Positions 6,793 through 12,132 of a stretch of DNA of 12,132 nucleotides are shown in pieces. The translations under genes and the position numbers were made by a program. Under the pieces are notes generated by a model that saw nothing but the letters and a program-made list of their open reading frames with translations, was not told where the DNA came from and made no database searches. Every line of letters begins with the position of its first letter. The first letter of the stretch is position 1. The DNA comes from CBDUBH01 sp965365345 (GTDB lineage Bacteria; Bacteroidota; Ignavibacteria; Ignavibacteriales; SURF-24): the NCBI GenBank assembly GCA_965365345.1, contig CBDUBH010000101.1:1-12132 (forward strand), written 5' to 3'.

Positions 6793-7284
6793 TTATTTAT
6801 TCTTTGGTTTTTTAAGGGTTTCTTCCATTAATCCTCTTCCGATCTTATTTACTCTTCCTTCATTTTTCAGATCCTGAAGAATGTTATCCAAAATTCCGTT
6901 TAAAAATTTTCCACTATTTGGCGTACTGTAATTTTTTGAAATTTCAATAACTTCATTTATTGAAACTTTTGGAGGAATATCCGGCAAATATAAAATTTCA
7001 GAAATTCCCATCCTTAAAAGAAGTCTGTCAATAATTGCAAGCCTGTCAACTTCCCAATTATTAATTTTTTCTGTGATGTATTTATCGGTTTGTTTTTTGT
7101 TTGCTACAACTTTTGTTACAAGATCTCTGCAAAACTCTTTATCATCTTCACTTTCAATATCGGTTAAAACACCTTCGGTTAAATTCGAAAGTCCTTCGCC
7201 GTTCATTTCGTAAGCGTAAAGGATCTGTAAAACTTTTTCTCTTAAAACTCTTCTGCTTATTTTTTTATTCATATTATCTTTCAT
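6793..7284 (-). CDS. nusB: Transcription antitermination factor NusB
   Basis: A 163-residue NusB protein, the RNA-binding partner of NusE (ribosomal protein S10) in rRNA antitermination complexes. The N-terminal signature SRRVLREKVLQILYAYEM (10-27) and the C-terminal half DRLAIIDRLLLRMGISEILY (80-99), VSINEVIEISKNYSTPNSGKFLNGILDNIL (107-136) are diagnostic. The C-terminal tail runs about 25 residues beyond the core and is lysine-rich. Two starts are possible: ATG at 7284, preceded by a purine-rich AAGAAG, and ATG at 7272, preceded by GAAAGA. The second gives MNKKISRRVLRE, closer to the usual NusB start, so I cannot decide. It lies between the leucine dehydrogenase and the transporter genes on the same strand. 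In many bacteria nusB sits with ribH, which is absent here. Confidence 0.96.
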   Translation of the reverse strand: MKDNMNKKISRRVLREKVLQILYAYEMNGEGLSNLTEGVLTDIESEDDKEFCRDLVTKVVANKKQTDKYITEKINNWEVDRLAIIDRLLLRMGISEILYLPDIPPKVSINEVIEISKNYSTPNSGKFLNGILDNILQDLKNEGRVNKIGRGLMEETLKKPKNK

Positions 7285-7341
7285 TCAAACTTCTTCTTAG
7301 AATTTTTATCTTTCCCTGGATTTATATTTTTCTGATTTAAT

Positions 7342-8454
7342 TTATCTTTTGCTTAACTCACCCAAACGTCCTGAAAAATTGGAAGTTCCTGAGTAAATTT
7401 TCTTTATGCCGGTTATCTGACGAATTCTTTCTTCAGCAATTTTATTTGATGCAAAATTTGTTGATACGTTTTCTTCTTTTGAAACTTTAAATACTTTTTT
7501 CAGAATATCGTAAATATTTTCCGCGTGTTTCATTGCGCGATCTTGTCTGTAACCTTCAAGTTCATTTGCAACATTTATAAGTCCGCCGGAATTAATAACG
7601 TAATCAGGCGCGTATAAAATTCCCTTTTCAAAAAGCATTTTTGAATGCTTCACTTCATCTTCCAATTGATTATTTGCTGAACCAGCAATAATTTGAAAAT
7701 TCATTTTGGAAATTGTTTTGTCATTTATTACACTTCCCAAAGCACAGGGCGAAAAAATATCGGCATCGGTTTCATAAATCTTTTCAGGCGAAACAACTTC
7801 GGCATTTAACTTATTTGAAATATTTTTTATTTTTGCTTCGTTAATATCAGTTATAATAAGATCTGCGCCTTCATTATATAGATGATCACAAAGATGACGC
7901 GCAACTTGTCCGGCGCCTTGTATCGCAATTCTTTTTCCTTTTAATGAATCATTTCCCCAAAGTTCGTTTGCGCAAGATTTTATTCCAACGTAAACTCCGT
8001 ATGCAGTAACAGGCGCAGGATCACCCGAGCCGCCTAAAGATTTCGGAATTCCCGTAACGTATTTTGTTTCCATTCTTACAAATTCCATATCCATAACATC
8101 TGTTCCAACATCTTCGGCGGTTATGAATCTTCCTGCTAAACCTTCAACATATTTTCCGAAAGATCTGAAAAGCATTTCATTTTTTTGAAGATCCGGATTT
8201 CCTAAAATTACGGCTTTTCCGCCGCCGAAATTCAATCCTGCCACGGCAGATTTGTAAGTCATACCGCGGGATAATCTTAAAACATCTTTTAAAGCAGCTT
8301 CGTAATTTTCATAATTTAACATTCTTGTTCCGCCTAAAGCAGGACCTAAAGTTGTATCGTGAATTGCGATAATTGCTTTTAAGCCGGTTTGTTTGTTAGA
8401 GCAAAAGATCACTTGCTCATGTCCGAATTCTTCAATCAAATCGAAATTTACCAT
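7342..8454 (-). CDS. Leucine dehydrogenase (Glu/Leu/Phe/Val dehydrogenase family)
   Basis: A 370-residue NAD-dependent amino acid dehydrogenase that reversibly deaminates leucine, and usually valine and isoleucine, to the 2-oxo acids with release of ammonia in the cytoplasm. The substrate domain has HDTTLGPALGGTRM (32-45) and GMTYKSAVAGLNFGGGKA (64-81). Lysines 68 and 80 and D115 (in TAEDVGTD) fall at the same numbers as the catalytic residues of Bacillus leucine dehydrogenase. The Rossmann domain has IQGAGQVARHL (178-188) and D203 at the end of the second strand, which fits NAD preference. The length matches leucine dehydrogenase (about 364) rather than glutamate dehydrogenase (about 420). 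Valine or phenylalanine dehydrogenase activity cannot be excluded. It could serve branched-chain amino acid breakdown or supply precursors for branched fatty acids. It follows the DUF218 gene by 24 bases. Confidence 0.94.
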   Translation of the reverse strand: MVNFDLIEEFGHEQVIFCSNKQTGLKAIIAIHDTTLGPALGGTRMLNYENYEAALKDVLRLSRGMTYKSAVAGLNFGGGKAVILGNPDLQKNEMLFRSFGKYVEGLAGRFITAEDVGTDVMDMEFVRMETKYVTGIPKSLGGSGDPAPVTAYGVYVGIKSCANELWGNDSLKGKRIAIQGAGQVARHLCDHLYNEGADLIITDINEAKIKNISNKLNAEVVSPEKIYETDADIFSPCALGSVINDKTISKMNFQIIAGSANNQLEDEVKHSKMLFEKGILYAPDYVINSGGLINVANELEGYRQDRAMKHAENIYDILKKVFKVSKEENVSTNFASNKIAEERIRQITGIKKIYSGTSNFSGRLGELSKR

Positions 8455-8478
8455 TTTAAATTCCGTTATTTTTATTTT

Positions 8479-9519
8479 TTAAATTGCAAAAAGCCAAAAT
8501 ACCAAAAGTGCAATTGCATCTTTTACTCTGTAATTAAAGTTATTGAATTTTCCGAGTTTTAAATCAGATGAAATCCCTTCAGCCTTTACATTGTAAAATT
8601 TGCAAATTTCCATTACGCGGGTTAAATGAAAACGATCGGAAATTATTAGCACACTATTCAATTTTTTATCTTGAATCAAATTTTCTCTTATAAAAAGAAC
8701 TTGCTCAGATGTGGATGAAGTTCTTTTTTCAACCCAAATATCTGCGGGTTCAACTCCGTAACTTATCAAATAATTATAAGCAACTTCGGCTTCGCTTAAT
8801 TCACCGGGAGCGCTTCCACCGGTAACCTGTATTTTGTTTACTACTTTTGCGTTATATAAATTGCTTGCTTTGGAAATCCGTGATGCAAAAATAGGACTTG
8901 GTTTTGTTTTTGACCAGACCGCAGCGCCCAAAACTACGGCAACATCTTTTTTGCCTGCAGTTTGGTAAACATCTTTTTCTTTTTGACTGTAATCGTTAAA
9001 ATAAACCGCAAAAATTACAAGCAGTAATATACATAATATTGAATAAAAAAATGCTCTTAGTTTTAATTTTGTCTTAACTTTAAATATTACCAGCCAAATT
9101 AAAACTCCTAAATAGATCAAAATGAACTGAAAAGTGAATAGCAAAATTGCCGTAAAAATTTTTTCAAACGAATAACCGAAAAGATAAAAATTTGCAAAAG
9201 GAAGTTTAACTTCGTTCCAAAGTGAAGTGAATAAAAGCGGAGCAGTTAAAAGAATTATCAAAAACATTAAAAGATATCTTTTGCTTTTTTCGGCTAATTT
9301 CGGATTTATTATAAAATACAATATTCCCAAAACCGGAATTAATGCAAATCCCATATTAAGAAAATTTCCGAAATTGTTAATATTAAATTCCAAAATGGAA
9401 ATATTTTTCCTGCTGTATTTGCTTACATACAAAAAGAAAAGATCGAAAAGAAGAATGAAAATCATTAATAAATAGATTTTTCTGTTCTTGCTGTACTTAT
9501 TTGAAGAACCTATCTGCAT
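8479..9519 (-). CDS. Membrane protein with C-terminal DUF218 (YdcF/SanA/ElyC-like) domain
   Basis: A 346-residue protein with five predicted N-terminal helices (about 14-33, 52-71, 82-100, 117-147, 155-174). They are followed by a DUF218 domain (about 192-335), expected on the outer face of the inner membrane. DUF218 landmarks are DVAVVLGAAVW (192-202), IQVTGGSAPGELSEAEVA (230-247), the EKRTSSTSEQVLF segment (264-276) and ISDRFHLTRVM (293-303). Relatives include SanA, YdcF and ElyC, linked to envelope integrity and undecaprenyl-phosphate carrier use; the biochemical activity of most is unsettled. The large multi-helix N-terminal region is longer than in SanA, which has a single helix. It lies 11 bases after the ABC ATPase gene and 24 before the leucine dehydrogenase gene, so it is co-transcribed with both. 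Confidence 0.88.
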   Translation of the reverse strand: MQIGSSNKYSKNRKIYLLMIFILLFDLFFLYVSKYSRKNISILEFNINNFGNFLNMGFALIPVLGILYFIINPKLAEKSKRYLLMFLIILLTAPLLFTSLWNEVKLPFANFYLFGYSFEKIFTAILLFTFQFILIYLGVLIWLVIFKVKTKLKLRAFFYSILCILLLVIFAVYFNDYSQKEKDVYQTAGKKDVAVVLGAAVWSKTKPSPIFASRISKASNLYNAKVVNKIQVTGGSAPGELSEAEVAYNYLISYGVEPADIWVEKRTSSTSEQVLFIRENLIQDKKLNSVLIISDRFHLTRVMEICKFYNVKAEGISSDLKLGKFNNFNYRVKDAIALLVFWLFAI

Positions 9520-9530
9520 TTAATTTTAAC

Positions 9531-10340
9531 TTAATTCAAAAATGGCTTTATTGTTACATTAACCGAATAGTTGTTTTCATTAATTTTAACTTTTGAATCA
9601 ACCCCGAAAACAGAACGAATGTTTTCTTCGGTTAAAGATAAGATCACATTTCCATCGAAAAAGATTTTTCCCTGTTTCATCAAAATTATTCTATCGCTGT
9701 AAAGTCCCGATAAATTAAGATCGTGCGAAACCAGAATAACGGTCAATCCTTTTTCTTTGTTCAACTTTTTAATAAGGTTAAAAATAGAAAGTTGATGCTT
9801 TATATCCAAATGAGAACTAGGTTCATCAAGCAGAATTACTTTTGGCTGCTGAACAATTGCACGCGCAATAAAAGCACGCTGCGCTTCACCACCGGAAACT
9901 TCATTGATTCCGTGATCTTTCAAGTGAGTTAATTCAACTAATTCCAGCGCTTCGTTTACAATTTTTACATCATCTTCATTTTCAAATCCGAACATATTTA
10001 AATACGGAGTTCTTCCCATCATTACAATTTCAAAAATTGAAAATTGAAAAACCGGATTTGATGATTGCGGAACGAATGCAATTAATTTTGCAAGATCTTT
10101 TATTTTTATCTTTTTATATTCGTTTCCGTTAAAATTAATTGCGCCTTTTTGCGGCTTTAAATTTCCGGCAATCAATTTTAACAAGGTAGATTTCCCTGAT
10201 CCGTTTGGTCCTAAAATCGAAACAAATTCGCCCTGCTTAAAATCCAGATTCAAATTTCGTAAAGAAAATTCTTCTTCATTTTTGTAGACAAACGAAATAT
10301 CTTTTAAAACGATCTGATTCATTAAATCCTGAATTTTCAA
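9531..10340 (-). CDS. ABC transporter ATP-binding protein, FecE/BtuD-like
   Basis: A 269-residue ABC ATPase that would power import through a membrane partner. All motifs are intact: Walker A GPNGSGKST (44-52), Q-loop VPQSS (90-94), signature VSGGEAQR (148-155), Walker B VILLDEP (168-174) with catalytic E173, D-loop SSHLD and H-loop H206. The stretch IVMMGRTPYLNMFGFE after the Q-loop is typical of siderophore, heme and cobalamin uptake ATPases (FecE, HmuV, BtuD), so an iron-chelate, heme or B12 substrate is likely. No permease or binding protein gene lies in the window, so it is an orphan here. Two starts are possible: ATG at 10340, or ATG at 10322, preceded by AGGA at four bases and giving MNQIVLKDISFVY, the more usual family start. 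The later one may be right. Confidence 0.93.
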   Translation of the reverse strand: MKIQDLMNQIVLKDISFVYKNEEEFSLRNLNLDFKQGEFVSILGPNGSGKSTLLKLIAGNLKPQKGAINFNGNEYKKIKIKDLAKLIAFVPQSSNPVFQFSIFEIVMMGRTPYLNMFGFENEDDVKIVNEALELVELTHLKDHGINEVSGGEAQRAFIARAIVQQPKVILLDEPSSHLDIKHQLSIFNLIKKLNKEKGLTVILVSHDLNLSGLYSDRIILMKQGKIFFDGNVILSLTEENIRSVFGVDSKVKINENNYSVNVTIKPFLN

Positions 10341-10410
10341 TTTTTATTTTACATCGAATAAGAATAATAAAATAATTGATTATTTTCCAAGATTTTAATT
10401 TCAAAAGGAA

Positions 10411-12132
10411 TTATTTGTATTCCGAAAGTTCTTTCATTGCTTCGTCAAAATCCAAAACCGGCGCTTCGCAGGTGTAATCCCTGCAAATATAAATTGCGGA
10501 TTTTCCATCAATTGAACTTTTACCTTCAAATATTTCAAGGTCACTTTTTTGATCTTCTTTTTTGAAAGCCAGAATATTGAAAGGAGTAAATTCACGGAAA
10601 TATCTTTTAAGAAAATTTTCTTTTTCTTCATTTTTGCTATAGACAAAAACAACTTCGCGCGGTTTGCTGAAGTAAAAATATGATGCTGAAATTAAATATG
10701 AAAAACTAAGCGGATAACGCACTTGGTAATAATGAAGATTTGTAATAAGATTGTGAGCTTTTTCATCATATTCAGGTTTATGCAGATAAACGGCAAGTTT
10801 TTTAAGTACAAAAGCAGCAGATGAATTTCCGCTTGGCGTTGCATTATCGTAAAGATCTTTGCTGCGAACTATCAGATCTTTTTCGCCTTTTGCGGTATAA
10901 AAGAAATTAGAATCTTCATCATCAAAAAAGTTTTCGATCATTTTTCCGGATAGCAAATTTGCAGCGTTCAACCATTTTTCATCGGATGTGATTTCGTAAA
11001 GAAATAAAAAAGCTTCAGCAGTAAAAGCGTAATTATCAAGAAATCCTTCATATTTTGTTTCGCCGTTTTTATATGAATGGAAAAGAATTTCATCTTTTAT
11101 ACATTTTTCAAGAATAAAATCCGCATTGTTAACGGCAATATTTAAATATGATTCTTTTCCGGTAACGGCAAAGGCAAGCGTAAAAGAATATTGCATCAAA
11201 GCGTTCCAGCTTGTTAAGATTTTATCATCAAGCGAAGGTTTCATTCTTTTTGCCCTTTCACAAAAGAGTTTCTTTTTGATTGAATTTATCTTTTGTGATA
11301 ATTCTTCTTGATCAATATTATTTTCTTTTGAAAGTTCTTTTAAATTTCTTAAAGAAGTTAAAATATTTTTTCCTTCAAAATTTCCTTCTTCCGAAATTCC
11401 GAAATATTTTTCTGCAATTTCTTTTTCGTCATCATCGAGCAAATTTAATAGTTCATCAAAATGCCAAACAAAAAATTTACCTTCTTCACCTTCGGAATCC
11501 GCATCCTGCGCAGAATAAAATCCGCCGGTTTTATCAGTCATTTCGCGAAGAACGTAATTCAAAGTTTCTTCTGCAATGTTCAGGTAAAATTCATCTTTAG
11601 TAATTTGAAATGCTTCAAGATAAACCCGGCTTAAAAGTGCATTATCGTAAAGCATTTTTTCGAAATGCGGAACAAGCCATTTTTCATCTGTTGCATAACG
11701 GTGAAATCCGCCTCCAAGCTGATCGTAAATTCCGCCGGTTGCCATTTTATCAAGCGAGTTCAAAACAATTTTAAGAACATTTTCATCTTTGGTTGTATAA
11801 AAATGACGAAGCAAAAATAAGTGAGTCATAGCTGCGGGAAATTTAGGCGCATTTCCAAATCCGCCGAACTCAGTATCATAACTTTGATTTACTGTATCAA
11901 AAATCTTTGCAAAGTCTGAAAGCGCAAAATCGCCATGTTGTTTTTTTAAAGTGAGAGATTCTTTTAAAGACCGTAAAATATCACTTCCTTGAAGTTGAAT
12001 TTCATCTTTTTTATTTATGTAAGTATCGTAAACTGAATTTAATATTTTCGGAAAACCTGCTCTTCCGTATTTATCTTCAGGCGGGAAATAAGTTCCGCCG
12101 AAAAAAGGAATAAGATCCGGGGTTAAAAAAAC
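10411..12132 (-). CDS. YyaL/DUF255 thioredoxin-domain protein (SSP411-like), 5' end beyond the window
   Basis: The frame stays open to the right edge, so the ATG at 11829 is internal and 573 residues are visible of a family length near 670-700. The visible start, VFLTPDLIPFFGGTYFPPE, is the end of the N-terminal thioredoxin-like domain; the CHWCHV motif that defines it lies outside the window. The rest is an alpha/alpha toroid related to N-acylglucosamine epimerases and six-hairpin glycosidases, with FGGFGNAPKFP, IYDQLGGGFHRYATDEKWL, PHFEKMLYDNALL, FYSAQDADSEGEEGKFFVW, LTSWNALM and DNATPSGNSSAA as diagnostic landmarks. The family is found from bacteria to mammals (SPATA20) and its enzymatic activity is not established. 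It is 70 bases upstream of the ABC ATPase gene on the same strand and appears to be the first visible gene of the leftward operon. Confidence 0.94.
   Translation of the reverse strand, partial: VFLTPDLIPFFGGTYFPPEDKYGRAGFPKILNSVYDTYINKKDEIQLQGSDILRSLKESLTLKKQHGDFALSDFAKIFDTVNQSYDTEFGGFGNAPKFPAAMTHLFLLRHFYTTKDENVLKIVLNSLDKMATGGIYDQLGGGFHRYATDEKWLVPHFEKMLYDNALLSRVYLEAFQITKDEFYLNIAEETLNYVLREMTDKTGGFYSAQDADSEGEEGKFFVWHFDELLNLLDDDEKEIAEKYFGISEEGNFEGKNILTSLRNLKELSKENNIDQEELSQKINSIKKKLFCERAKRMKPSLDDKILTSWNALMQYSFTLAFAVTGKESYLNIAVNNADFILEKCIKDEILFHSYKNGETKYEGFLDNYAFTAEAFLFLYEITSDEKWLNAANLLSGKMIENFFDDEDSNFFYTAKGEKDLIVRSKDLYDNATPSGNSSAAFVLKKLAVYLHKPEYDEKAHNLITNLHYYQVRYPLSFSYLISASYFYFSKPREVVFVYSKNEEKENFLKRYFREFTPFNILAFKKEDQKSDLEIFEGKSSIDGKSAIYICRDYTCEAPVLDFDEAMKELSEYK

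Noticed and set aside
10369..10386. Inverted repeat AAAATAAT-TG-ATTATTTT between the YyaL and ABC ATPase genes
   Set aside because: It is made almost only of A and T, would form a very weak hairpin with a two-base loop, and lacks a T-run in the right direction. It is likely a chance product of base composition, not a terminator.

Overview
The window is about 12.1 kb of AT-rich bacterial chromosome (by eye about one third G+C), densely coded, with no gap over 175 bases between genes. It looks like ordinary core and housekeeping sequence with a few uncharacterised genes. The gene content fits the Bacteroidota/Ignavibacteriota branch: a GH97 glycosidase, which is mostly a Bacteroidota family; a DUF134 plus NifX-like pair, common in anaerobes; a Bacillus-type leucine dehydrogenase; an UMF1-type transporter; and few strong Shine-Dalgarno sites. 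The lineage is an inference and no marker here settles it. I see no rRNA, tRNA, CRISPR array, insertion sequence, phage gene or attachment site.

Left part, plus strand (1-3955). The 3' end of a GH97 alpha-glycosidase gene is closed by a strong intrinsic terminator (745-794). After it come four membrane protein genes, each separated by 80-160 bases and so possibly separate units: a DoxX-family protein, an AI-2E/PerM-family permease, a YitT-family protein, and a small four-helix protein of unknown function that faintly resembles VanZ.

Middle (4012-5567). A two-gene minus-strand operon encodes a DUF134 (UPF0251) DNA-binding protein and, overlapping it by an ATGA, a NifX/MTH1175-like protein with a histidine-rich insertion. 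A near-perfect palindrome, TGAGCATATACTCA, sits just before the DUF134 start codon and is a good candidate operator. Divergent from this pair is a predicted M50B-type membrane zinc metallopeptidase that starts at TTG.

Right part, minus strand (5551-12132). Six tightly packed genes read leftward and probably form one transcription unit: a YyaL/DUF255 thioredoxin-domain protein (5' end beyond the window), an orphan FecE/BtuD-like ABC ATPase, a membrane-anchored DUF218 (YdcF/SanA-like) protein, leucine dehydrogenase, NusB, and an UMF1-type MFS transporter. The last gene overlaps the convergent metallopeptidase gene by 17 bases. The products do not form an obvious single pathway.

I did not find a clearly new multi-gene system. 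The least explained and most testable part is the DUF134/His-rich NifX-like operon with its palindrome, next to the divergent metallopeptidase.
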